From: Kiloniellales bacterium
GTDB taxonomy: Bacteria; Pseudomonadota; Alphaproteobacteria; Kiloniellales; JAKSBE01
DNA: 19,019 bases
Assembly (NCBI GenBank): GCA_030067055.1
Contig: JASJAL010000039.1
Span: forward strand, 1-19,019
Direction: 5' to 3'
In this document: piece after piece, positions 6,800 to 13,773 of the stretch
Position numbering within the stretch: the first letter of the stretch is position 1
How the letters are laid out: each line of letters begins with the position of its first letter
Position numbers and translations under genes: made by a program
Notes under the pieces: model-generated
What the model was told of the DNA's origin: nothing
Databases searched by the model: none
Seen by the model: only the letters and a program-made list of their open reading frames with translations

Positions 6800-7564
6800 T
6801 TATTCGGCGGCGAGCTGGCCGCCGGACCGCGGAGGTCCCTTGGGAAGGTCCGGGGAAAGCTCAGCGACCCAGGGGTAGCGCTCGGCCTCGGCCTCGGTGT
6901 ACCCCAGGTTTCGGACCGTCTCGCTGCGGGCCATTTCCTTCGGCTGGGGATAGTGGGTGCCGAAGATGCGGTCGCAGATCGAGGAGGTGATGCCGTAGTT
7001 GCCGAGTTCGCTGTGGAAGTGGTGCGCCAAGTGCTGCTTCTTGAGCTGCCGTAGCCAGGCCCAGCGCGGCTGAAACGGCAGGTGGTGGATCGAATGGCAG
7101 AATTCGTAGAAGGCGGTGACCAGGCAAGCCGAGGCCACGGCCGCCGCGGCCCCGCCGGGACCGCCGATCAGCCAGCCCAGTGGCAGCGCGACCACCAGGA
7201 TGACCGGCATCGTGGTGTGCAGGGCGCCGAAGAGCACGCCGAGATCGTTCGGGTCCTGGTGGTGGTCGTAGTGGATCCGCTTCCACAGCTTCGCGGTTGC
7301 CGGCGACTTGTAGAGGTACTTGCCGTGCAGCACGTAGCGGTGCAGCAGATACTCGACGGGCGGGTAGACCGGTACCACCGCGGCTGCGGCGAGCAGGGTC
7401 GCCAGGGCAGAGTCGCTCCAGGCCACGGCGAGCCAGGCGCCGACACCGGTCACCATGAGGTAGGCCAGAATCGTGTAGTGGGTGAAGTAGGCCTTCACCA
7501 GGTCCCGGAGCGTCATCTTGTCGAGAAAGTACTTCCGGCCCGCCCAGGGCCCGATTCCGATCAC
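6800..7564 (-). CDS. Fatty acid hydroxylase/sterol desaturase superfamily membrane enzyme
   Basis: A 254-residue integral membrane di-iron enzyme. All histidine clusters are present: HRYVLH (75-80), HYDHH (98-102), HSIHH (157-161) and HLAHHFH (178-184), with hydrophobic segments at about 28-50, 53-72, 118-134 and 138-155. The superfamily hydroxylates or desaturates lipids at the membrane; the HxxxxH spacing and size resemble fatty-acid 2-hydroxylase types, which in eukaryotes act on the acyl chain of ceramide. I chose the GTG at 7564 because GGAAGGA lies 8 bp upstream; the ATG at 7516 lacks a suitable ribosome-binding site, and the open frame up to 7717 overlaps the previous gene. It is 38 bp downstream of the glycosyltransferase and 13 bp upstream of the GNAT-like gene, so it is probably cotranscribed. 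The substrate is not readable from sequence; carotenoid or sterol oxidation are alternatives. Confidence 0.87.
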   Translation of the reverse strand: MIGIGPWAGRKYFLDKMTLRDLVKAYFTHYTILAYLMVTGVGAWLAVAWSDSALATLLAAAAVVPVYPPVEYLLHRYVLHGKYLYKSPATAKLWKRIHYDHHQDPNDLGVLFGALHTTMPVILVVALPLGWLIGGPGGAAAAVASACLVTAFYEFCHSIHHLPFQPRWAWLRQLKKQHLAHHFHSELGNYGITSSICDRIFGTHYPQPKEMARSETVRNLGYTEAEAERYPWVAELSPDLPKGPPRSGGQLAAE

Positions 7565-7602
7565 GTCGTCGTTCCTTCCATCCAGGGCCGTCGAAGCGCC
7601 GC

Positions 7603-8505
7603 TCAGGCGGCCAGCTGCGGTATCCGGTCGAGCACCTCGAAGGCGTCGTGGCGCACGTGGTTCTGGCGCATCTCGTCGCGCAGCATGTTCTCGCTGACGA
7701 TCCCCTTCTCCAAGCATTCCCGCAGTAGACCGAAGAAGAAGGCCTCCTGGTTGCGGTCCGGGTGCCGCAGGTACTTCTTGAACAGGTTGCCGTTGCCCAT
7801 CAGCCTGCGCTTGGCGCGAATCGCCCAGCCCAGCGGCGGGAAGATCCGGCTACGCTCGGCCAAGGTGAAGTCGACCGGCAGCCCGGTCTTCCAGGGCTGG
7901 GTCATGCGGCGCGTATTGTGCAGCAGCTTGGTCTCCGGGGTCAGCTTGTCGAAGTCGTTCCACTCGGGCTCGAAGATGCCGATGCTGCCCGGCGGCTCGA
8001 GCTTCAGGCTGATCCACTTCATGTAGTCGCGCTTGTTCTCGAAGAGCTCGTTGAACTGGGCCTCGGCCCGCCAGTTCGTCAGCTTGGCGCAGTCGAGCAG
8101 CATCACGCTGCTGGCATAGAAGCGCAGCAGACCCTTAACCCCCGAGCGGTGGCGGCAGAGGATCGCCTTGCCGTCCATGTCGCGGGACAGCAGTTCCCAA
8201 ACGTCGTCGACCGCGAAGATGTCCGGGTCGATGACCGCCGCCCGTCCCTCGTAACCCATCAGCTCGGGCGGCATGAACCGCAGCGGCGTGAAGGACTGCA
8301 GGTCCTCGCTGTCCCAGACCCTTTGGACCCCGTCGCGCAGGAAGCTCTGGCCGTGCTTCGCCTTCAGGAAGGGATGATCATCGGTGTGGATGATCCGCAC
8401 GTCGAACTTGTCCGCGTTTCGCGAATTCCGCTTAAGCGAATACTCCGAAACCAGCGCCCCGACCATCTGTCGGTGGTTGGTATGGATAAAGACGCAAGGC
8501 TTCAC
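7603..8505 (-). CDS. GT-A/GT8-like glycosyltransferase, copy A
   Basis: A 300-residue protein that aligns without gaps, about 204 of 300 residues identical by my hand count, to the gene at 10067-10969. It has features of a GT-A fold: a Rossmann-like start (KPCVFIHTNHRQ), a DPD acidic motif in AVIDPDIF (about 90-97) in the place of the DxD metal/nucleotide-sugar site, an ASSVMLLDC segment (131-139), and LLHNTRRMTQPWKTG (194-208), which resembles the H-x-K-P-W region of GT8 enzymes. The open frame reaches 8616, but the ungapped match to the paralogue and a GGGG run upstream point to the GTG at 8505. It is the first gene of the minus-strand lipid run and diverges from the ELM1-like gene at 8866. 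A role in sugar transfer to a lipid or surface glycan is inferred; donor and acceptor are unknown. Confidence 0.72.
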   Translation of the reverse strand: MKPCVFIHTNHRQMVGALVSEYSLKRNSRNADKFDVRIIHTDDHPFLKAKHGQSFLRDGVQRVWDSEDLQSFTPLRFMPPELMGYEGRAAVIDPDIFAVDDVWELLSRDMDGKAILCRHRSGVKGLLRFYASSVMLLDCAKLTNWRAEAQFNELFENKRDYMKWISLKLEPPGSIGIFEPEWNDFDKLTPETKLLHNTRRMTQPWKTGLPVDFTLAERSRIFPPLGWAIRAKRRLMGNGNLFKKYLRHPDRNQEAFFFGLLRECLEKGIVSENMLRDEMRQNHVRHDAFEVLDRIPQLAA

Positions 8506-8865
8506 TTCGGGACCCCAATGCAATTGATCCAGCCTGCCTCCGAACCAAGGCCATAGCAGATTGGCCCGGGCGCAGCAAGCAACCCCGTCCATTGCGGATG
8601 CTCCGGACGGACACATAGTATTTCATTGTGTTTCAACGACCTGCGGCGCTTTGCCAAGTGCCGGTCCTGGCCGGGGCCGGCGCACCGAGGCGTCGAAGCG
8701 TTCTAGCGTATAGCGCCGAGATGCCGCAGCGGCAAGCCTCCGGTGGCGGTGGCAGACCTTGCCAAGCCGCCGTGCTTGTCACATCTTCCGGCTCTCGGCC
8801 GCGGTCCGAGGGCCCTCGATTCGAGGCCGGCCGGGCCGCGGAGCCGACGCTCGGAACGGAGTCCC
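8506..8865. other. Divergent intergenic region between glycosyltransferase copy A and ELM1-like copy A
   Basis: These 360 bp separate two divergently transcribed genes and must hold both promoters. Most of it is GC-rich. The one AT-rich patch is around 8611-8640, containing short repeated TTTCA/TTGTG words and, read on the minus strand, a TTGAAA and a TACTAT hexamer that are only 10 bp apart, too close for a standard sigma-70 promoter. On the plus strand a TTGCCA around 8759 is followed 17 bp later by a poor CATCTT. Short open frames here show no recognisable protein. Immediately before the plus-strand gene an ACGGAG ribosome-binding site is clear. Confidence 0.45.
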
Positions 8866-10062
8866 ATGGCACAAGCGGAAAGCCCTGAAGCGCCAGGTTT
8901 CCAACCCCCGCGCACCTGGCTCATGATGGGCCATCGCGCCGGCGATAACTCGCAGGTCCAGGCGCTGGCCGAGGCCCTGGGCTGGCCGTTCGAGACCCGC
9001 CATTTCGTCTACCGGCCGACCGAACTACTAACCAATCTGACCGTGCCCTTGACCCTGGCCGGAATCGTCCAGCGCAAGTCCAGCAAGCTGGAGCCGCCCT
9101 GGCCCGAGTTGATCATCTCCGCCGGCCGGCGCAACGAGCCGGTCTGCCGCTGGATCCAGATCCAGGCGGCGAAACTGGGCCAGCGGATACGCCTGGTCCA
9201 CTGCGGCCGCCCTTGGGCTCGGATCTTGAACTTCGACCTGGTGGTCACGACACCGCAGTACCGCCTGCCGCAACGCGACAACGTCCTGCACAACTCCACA
9301 CCCCTACACCGGGTCACCGAAGGCCGCCTCGAAGCCGAGGGCGTGCGCTGGCGGGCCCGGCTGGCGCACCTGCCGCAGCCCTACATCTCGGTCATCATCG
9401 GCGGCAACAGCGGGCCCTTCTCTTACGACAAACGCGCCGCAGCCCGGCTCGGCCGTCAGGCCAGCGCCATGGCCAAGGCCCTGGGCGGCTCGCTCCTGAT
9501 AACCACCAGCGCCCGGACCGCAGCCGAAACCCTGCCAGTTCTGGAATCTGCGCTGGAGGTCCCGAACTTCTTCTTCAAGTGGCGCAAGGACGCCGAGGAC
9601 AACCCCTATTTCGCCTTCCTGGATCTCGCCGAGCGCCACATCGTCACAGGCGATTCCATGTCGATGGTGACCGAGGCCTGCGCGACCCGGAAGCGCGTCT
9701 ACATCTTCGACCTCGGCGAAGGCCACCTGGCGATGCGCCCCGACGCGCCGCCGGTGCGCCGTCCGCTGATCCCCGAGGCCGACAACATTCGCGGCTTCTG
9801 GTACCGGCAGATGATGAAGTACGGACCGCAACGCTTGAGCCGGGACATCCGGCTAATCCATCAGCGGCTGGTGGCCGAAGACCGTTGCGCCTGGCTGGAT
9901 GGCGAGGACTTCGCCGACTGGCAGACCCCGCCGCCGCTGGAAGCCGTGCCCCGGGCCGTCGCCCGGGTCCGCGCGCTCTTTGAGCCCGAAGCCCACGGCG
10001 AAGACAAGGCCCCATCCATCGAGCCAATGTCGGAGGTTCGCGCCCAGGGCGCCGGCCGGTGA
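8866..10062 (+). CDS. ELM1-family (DUF1022, GT-B-like) protein, copy A
   Basis: A 398-residue member of the family that includes the plant mitochondrial-fission protein ELM1. Diagnostic blocks: RTWLMMGHRAGDNSQ (16-30), LEPPWPELIISAGRR, TPQYRLPQRDNVL, an IIGGNSGPF glycine-rich turn, TTSARTAAE, and NPYFAFLDLAERHIVTGDS with the following SMSMVTEA. The fold is predicted to be GT-B-like, and bacterial homologues usually sit among glycosyltransferase genes, so nucleotide-sugar use is likely; the bacterial function is not established. I chose the ATG at 8866 because GGAG stands 5 bp upstream and the family motif starts about 15 residues later; an open frame extends back to 8743 without support. Its stop is only 4 bp from the stop of the convergent glycosyltransferase copy B. 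Compared with copy B (11227) it is diverged and carries different linkers and C-terminus. Confidence 0.85.
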   Translation: MAQAESPEAPGFQPPRTWLMMGHRAGDNSQVQALAEALGWPFETRHFVYRPTELLTNLTVPLTLAGIVQRKSSKLEPPWPELIISAGRRNEPVCRWIQIQAAKLGQRIRLVHCGRPWARILNFDLVVTTPQYRLPQRDNVLHNSTPLHRVTEGRLEAEGVRWRARLAHLPQPYISVIIGGNSGPFSYDKRAAARLGRQASAMAKALGGSLLITTSARTAAETLPVLESALEVPNFFFKWRKDAEDNPYFAFLDLAERHIVTGDSMSMVTEACATRKRVYIFDLGEGHLAMRPDAPPVRRPLIPEADNIRGFWYRQMMKYGPQRLSRDIRLIHQRLVAEDRCAWLDGEDFADWQTPPPLEAVPRAVARVRALFEPEAHGEDKAPSIEPMSEVRAQGAGR

Positions 10063-10066
10063 GGTT

Positions 10067-10969
10067 CTACGCGGCCAGCGGCGGCGTCCGCTCCAGGACC
10101 TCGAGCGCATCGTGACGCACGTGGTTGCTGCGCATCTCGTGCTCCAGCATCTCCTGCGAGACAAGTCCCTGCTCCAAGCACTCGCGGAGCAACCCGAAGA
10201 AGAAGGCTTCCTGATTGGGATCGGGATGCGAGATATAGCGGGTCGGCGCGAGATTGCCCTTGATCAGCCTCTTGATCGGCCGGATCCAGGTGGCGGGCTG
10301 GCTCGCCTTGACCTTCTTGGTCGCCGGGACGAAATCGACCGGCAGGCCTGATTTCCAGGGCTGCGTTTGGCGCTTGGTGTTGTGCAGCAGCTTGGTGCGC
10401 GCCGTCAGGTGATCGAAGTCGTTCCATTCGTCCTCGAAGAGGCCGATGGACTCCTTCGGCTCCAGCTTCAGGGTGATCCAGTCCATGTAGTCGCGCTTGA
10501 AATCGAAGAGCTCGTCGAACTGCTCTTCGCAGCGCCAGTGGGTCAGCTTGGCGCAGTCAAGCAGCATGACGCTGCTGGCCAGGGCCCCGGTGAGGCCCTT
10601 GTTGCCGGTGCGCGGCCGGCAGACGATGGACTTGCCCTCCATGTCCCGGGTCAAGAGCGGCACTACGTCTCCGGCGGCGAAGACATCCGGATCGATCACC
10701 ACGGCCTGGCCCTGATAGCCCATCAACTCCGGCGGCATGAAGCGCAGCGGCGTGAAGGACTGCAGGTCTTCGAAGCGCCAGACCCGGCGCTCTCCGTCCC
10801 GCAAGAAGGTCTGCCCGTCCCGAGCCTTGATGAAGGGATGGTCTGCGACATCGATAATCCGAACGTCGAAGGCATCCGGCGTGCTCGAGTTACGCTTCAG
10901 CGAATACTGCGAGACCAGGGCGCCGATCTTCTGGCGATGATTGGTGTGAATGAAGACGGTGGGTTTCAT
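10067..10969 (-). CDS. GT-A/GT8-like glycosyltransferase, copy B
   Basis: A 300-residue paralogue of the gene at 7603-8505, starting at an ATG (MKPTVFIHTNHRQ). Key parts: VVIDPDVF with the acidic DPD (93-95), ASSVMLLDCAKL (131-142), EWNDFDHL (181-188), LLHNTKRQTQPWKSG (194-208) and a highly conserved C-terminal block NQEAFFFGLLRECLE (252-266). The most diverged part is residues 212-245, which may set acceptor specificity. The protein is soluble, with no signal peptide, and probably works at the cytoplasmic face. It is transcribed alone: its 3' end abuts ELM1-like copy A (4 bp gap, convergent) and its 5' side faces ELM1-like copy B across 257 bp with no gene. A GT8-like function is inferred from motifs; the family has no assigned activity that I can name. 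Confidence 0.72.
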   Translation of the reverse strand: MKPTVFIHTNHRQKIGALVSQYSLKRNSSTPDAFDVRIIDVADHPFIKARDGQTFLRDGERRVWRFEDLQSFTPLRFMPPELMGYQGQAVVIDPDVFAAGDVVPLLTRDMEGKSIVCRPRTGNKGLTGALASSVMLLDCAKLTHWRCEEQFDELFDFKRDYMDWITLKLEPKESIGLFEDEWNDFDHLTARTKLLHNTKRQTQPWKSGLPVDFVPATKKVKASQPATWIRPIKRLIKGNLAPTRYISHPDPNQEAFFFGLLRECLEQGLVSQEMLEHEMRSNHVRHDALEVLERTPPLAA

Positions 10970-11226
10970 GGCGGATCTTCACTTTCGCCTGTGATTCACG
11001 CTGCTCTTATCAGATGGCTCTGACCCGGGCAAGCTGTCCGACGGCTGGGCAAAAGGCCAGGGTCTCGGGAATCAGGGGATGCTTGACGGCCTTGGCCCTC
11101 AGGCACCAGATTCGGGTCGCTCAGAAGCCGTCCGATCCCCAATTCAAGCGGGACAGAGCCCCTGGATCGAGCCGAATGAGGGCCCCGCCGGACGGCGGCA
11201 CAGTATCAGGCGACTCCTTGACCCGG

Positions 11227-12348
11227 ATGACGACCGAGTCCGAGATCTCCCCAGCCGCACGGATGCCTCGATCGGCATCTCCACGGATCTGGCTGGTTCT
11301 CGGCGACAAGCTGGGAGACAACGCCCAGGTCGAGGCGATCGCCCAGGCGCTGGGGCTGCCTTGCGAATGCAAGAGGCTGAAGTTCAAGGCGCGCTACCAG
11401 CACAGCAAGCCGAGCTTCAGGGCCTCGCTCTACCACATCGATCAGTCAGCCTCCGACCAGCTCGAACCGCCCTGGCCGGACCTCATCCTGACTGTCGGCC
11501 GACGGCCCTCCATGGCCGCGCTCTGGGCCAGGCGGCAGTCCGGCGGTCGCGCCCGGCTGGTCCTGATCGGGCGGCCGAAGCGGCACGCCGAGGAATTCGA
11601 CCTGATCATTTCGACGCCGCAGTACCTGATCCCCGACCGGGACAACGTCGTCCGCCTCGGCCTGCCCCTGATGCGAGCCGACCCCGTCGCCATCCGGGCC
11701 GAAGCCGCGCGCTGGAAAGACCGGCTCTGCGCCCTCCCTCGCCCGCTGACCGCCGTGCTGGTCGGCGGTCCGACCAAGCCCTTCCAGCTCAACGCCCAGA
11801 TCGCGCGGGACTTCGTCGCCCGGGTGGCCGAGACCCTGGGCCAGGAGGGTACGCTGTTTTTCTCGACCAGCCGGCGCACGCCGCCCGAGGTGGTCGACGC
11901 CCTGGAGTCCCTGCTGCCCGAAAACGCCGAGCTGTTTCGCTGGCAAGCGGAGCGCCAAGACAACCCCTATCTGGCTCTCCTGGGGCTCGCCGACCGCTGC
12001 GTCGTCACCGGGGACAGCACCTCGATGATGGTCGAGGCGTTGAGGGCGGGGCAAACGCTGGTGATCTACCCACTGCCGACGGGCGACGGCGGACTGCACC
12101 GCTTGATCACCGGCGCCCTGGGGCCGCCCAAGGCCGGGGGGCCGGCGGCGCTGATCACCGAAGGGATCTACCGCCTCGGGCTGGTCGGCTACGGCCGCGA
12201 CCTGACCGCGCTGCACGACGACCTGATCCGGCGTGGCCTGGCCACCCCCATCGGCGAGCAGCCGCCACAGGCGCCCGCCGAGATCCCGGACGACCTGGGC
12301 ATCGTGGTCGAACGCGTGAGGGCCCTGCTTCCGGACGGACCCGGGTAG
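11227..12348 (+). CDS. ELM1-family (DUF1022, GT-B-like) protein, copy B
   Basis: A second ELM1-family protein of about 373 residues. The conserved blocks are RIWLVLGDKLGDNAQ near the N-terminus, LEPPWPDLILTVGRR, LVLIGRP, STPQYLIPDRDNVV, LVGGPTKPF, FSTSRRTPPEV, and NPYLALLGLADRCVVTGDS with TSMMVEAL after it. It matches family ELM1 better than copy A in the DKLGDNAQ motif. The start is uncertain: the ATG at 11227 is used, but ATGs at 11176 and 11263 are in frame and none has a good Shine-Dalgarno. The 257 bp upstream separate it from the divergent glycosyltransferase copy B and hold no recognisable gene. It is followed after 99 bp by an aminotransferase on the same strand. The role is inferred to be in glycan or glycolipid assembly; the plant homologue instead recruits a dynamin to mitochondria, a function not expected here. 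Confidence 0.84.
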   Translation: MTTESEISPAARMPRSASPRIWLVLGDKLGDNAQVEAIAQALGLPCECKRLKFKARYQHSKPSFRASLYHIDQSASDQLEPPWPDLILTVGRRPSMAALWARRQSGGRARLVLIGRPKRHAEEFDLIISTPQYLIPDRDNVVRLGLPLMRADPVAIRAEAARWKDRLCALPRPLTAVLVGGPTKPFQLNAQIARDFVARVAETLGQEGTLFFSTSRRTPPEVVDALESLLPENAELFRWQAERQDNPYLALLGLADRCVVTGDSTSMMVEALRAGQTLVIYPLPTGDGGLHRLITGALGPPKAGGPAALITEGIYRLGLVGYGRDLTALHDDLIRRGLATPIGEQPPQAPAEIPDDLGIVVERVRALLPDGPG

Positions 12349-12405
12349 ACCCCGATGCCGAATCAACGCAGCCTTAAGCTGGCCCCGCTAGCATTCAGGG
12401 CTGTC

Positions 12406-12421
12406 CGGGGCAGCAGCCCCG
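12406..12421 (+). terminator. Small GC hairpin between ELM1-like copy B and the aminotransferase
   Basis: CGGGGC-AGCA-GCCCCG forms a perfect 6-bp stem with a 4-nt loop, 57 bp after the ELM1-like stop. An overlapping alternative stem GGGCTG/CAGCCC (12398-12419) also exists. No T-run follows, so it is not a standard intrinsic terminator; it could be a partial terminator or chance in GC-rich DNA. Confidence 0.22.
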
Positions 12422-12447
12422 TAGCCGTCGATCAAATCTAGGGTGTC

Positions 12448-13599
12448 ATGGCTGTCCCCTTCTACCTGCACGATCTCGATCCCGAGGCCGCCAAGCCGGT
12501 GGCCGAGGTCCTCGCCTCGCCATTCCTGACCACAGGGGCCGTGGGCCGCGAGGTCGAGCAGCAGCTGCGGGATTTCTTCGCCATCGACCACGCCTTCCTG
12601 GTCAACAGCTGGACCAATGGCGCCGTGGCCACCCTTCTGGCCCTCGGGGTCGGCCCGGGCGACGAGGTGATCGTCCCGGCCATGACCTTCATCGCCAGCG
12701 CCAACGTGGCCTGTCTGGTTGGCGCCCGCCCGGTCTTCGTCGACGTCGACCCGGAAACCCTGCTGGTCCAGCCGGAGGCGGTCGCCGCCGCCGTCAGCCC
12801 AAAGACCCGCGCCGTCATCCCGGTCCATCTCTACGGCCGGATGTGTAACCTGCCGGGGCTGCGCGCGGCCCTGGCGCCGCGGGACGACATCGCGATCATC
12901 GAGGACGCGGCGCACTGTTTCGAAGGGTTGCGCGACGGGGATCCGCCCGGCCGCCATTCCGACGCCGCGATCTTCTCCTTCTACGCGACCAAGAACGTGA
13001 CCTGCGGCGAGGGGGGTGCGGTCGTCACCCGCGACCCGGGACTCGCCCAGCGGCTGGCGCGGACCCGCTTGCACGGGATGTCCGAGCTTGCCATCGATCG
13101 CATGCGCGACGCCCGCTACCAGCACTGGGACATGCTCTGCCTGGGCACCAAGGCCAACTTGCCGGACCTGCTGGCCGCCCTACTGCCGCCGCAGATCGCC
13201 GAGGTCCGGTCGCGGCTGGCCAGCCGAGAGGCTCTGGCCGCCCGCTACGAGGCGGCCTTCGGCGACACCCCGCTGCGTCTCTCAAGCCCGGCACCCGGCT
13301 GCCTCGACGCCCGGCACCTCTTCTGCATCCACGTGCCGCCCGCCTGCCGCGACCAGGCGATTCTGGCCCTCAACGCCCGGGGCATCGGGGTAACGGTCAA
13401 CTATCGCGCGGTCCCGACCCTGTCCTACTACCGCGAGACCTACGGCCACGGGCCCGAGGACTTCCCGGTCAGCCAGCACTGGGGCGATGGCACCATCAGC
13501 CTGCCCCTCTACCCGCGCCTCACGGAGGCCCAGCAGGACGAGGTCATCGCAGCGGTCCTGGAAGACGTGATCCCGCTGGTTCAGCGCACCCGCCCCTGA
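12448..13599 (+). CDS. DegT/DnrJ/EryC1 family PLP-dependent sugar aminotransferase
   Basis: A 383-residue fold-type I aminotransferase. It has the NSWTNGAVATLLAL cofactor-phosphate region (53-66), PAMTFIASANV (77-87), the PLP-ring Asp in IIEDAAHCFEG (D153, H156) and the Schiff-base lysine in FSFYATKNVTCGEGG (K182). The YRAVPTLSYY and NYR blocks near the C-terminus are also typical. Members transfer an amino group from glutamate to keto-sugars, usually a UDP- or dTDP-4-keto or 3-keto sugar, for LPS, capsule or glycoprotein sugars. An AGGG sits shortly before the ATG. The adjacent SDR of the dTDP-glucose-4,6-dehydratase type could supply a 4-keto-6-deoxy substrate, so the two probably make an amino-deoxysugar nucleotide used by the nearby glycosyltransferases. 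The sugar itself cannot be identified from sequence. Confidence 0.92.
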   Translation: MAVPFYLHDLDPEAAKPVAEVLASPFLTTGAVGREVEQQLRDFFAIDHAFLVNSWTNGAVATLLALGVGPGDEVIVPAMTFIASANVACLVGARPVFVDVDPETLLVQPEAVAAAVSPKTRAVIPVHLYGRMCNLPGLRAALAPRDDIAIIEDAAHCFEGLRDGDPPGRHSDAAIFSFYATKNVTCGEGGAVVTRDPGLAQRLARTRLHGMSELAIDRMRDARYQHWDMLCLGTKANLPDLLAALLPPQIAEVRSRLASREALAARYEAAFGDTPLRLSSPAPGCLDARHLFCIHVPPACRDQAILALNARGIGVTVNYRAVPTLSYYRETYGHGPEDFPVSQHWGDGTISLPLYPRLTEAQQDEVIAAVLEDVIPLVQRTRP

Positions 13600-13690
13600 G
13601 CCCGGGATTCGTCAATTCGGCGATGGTTAAGACCGGATTCCCGATCTGCCACCTCCTCCATCTCGGCGATTGCCAGCCCTCCGGTACTGG

Positions 13691-13760
13691 CGTAGTCTCG
13701 AGTAAATATTACGATAATTCTCCCTTTTGAGTGGTCTAGTAAATAATTGTCGACTTTCAG
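13691..13760 (+). promoter_or_regulatory. AT-rich upstream region with a repeated GTCT..AGTAAATA element
   Basis: The 174-bp gap between the aminotransferase and the SDR gene contains an unusually AT-rich stretch. The octamer AGTAAATA occurs twice in direct orientation (13701-13708 and 13738-13745), each just after a GTCT, 37 bp apart. This is the only such patch for several kilobases and is most simply the promoter or operator of the downstream SDR gene. No -35/-10 pair with normal spacing stands out. Confidence 0.4.
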
Positions 13761-13773
13761 GGAGCAGCCCGGG

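Larger units (their letters stand above)
7603..12348. repeat. Duplicated two-gene module: glycosyltransferase / ELM1-like, arranged divergently
   Basis: The arrangement minus-strand 300-residue glycosyltransferase plus divergent plus-strand ELM1-family gene occurs twice in tandem: 7603-8505 with 8866-10062, and 10067-10969 with 11227-12348. The order and orientation are the same in both units. This is best explained by an ancient tandem duplication of the whole module. The two glycosyltransferases remain about two thirds identical, whereas the ELM1-like proteins retain mainly their conserved blocks. The intergenic promoters do not look alike by eye. Confidence 0.8.

Noticed and set aside
5677..6990. 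437-codon plus-strand open frame
   Set aside because: Antisense to the GNAT-like and hydroxylase genes, whose motifs are clear; no domain of its own.
8506..8865. Mobile-element remnant or attachment site between the divergent genes
   Set aside because: No terminal inverted repeats, transposase fragment or tRNA was found.
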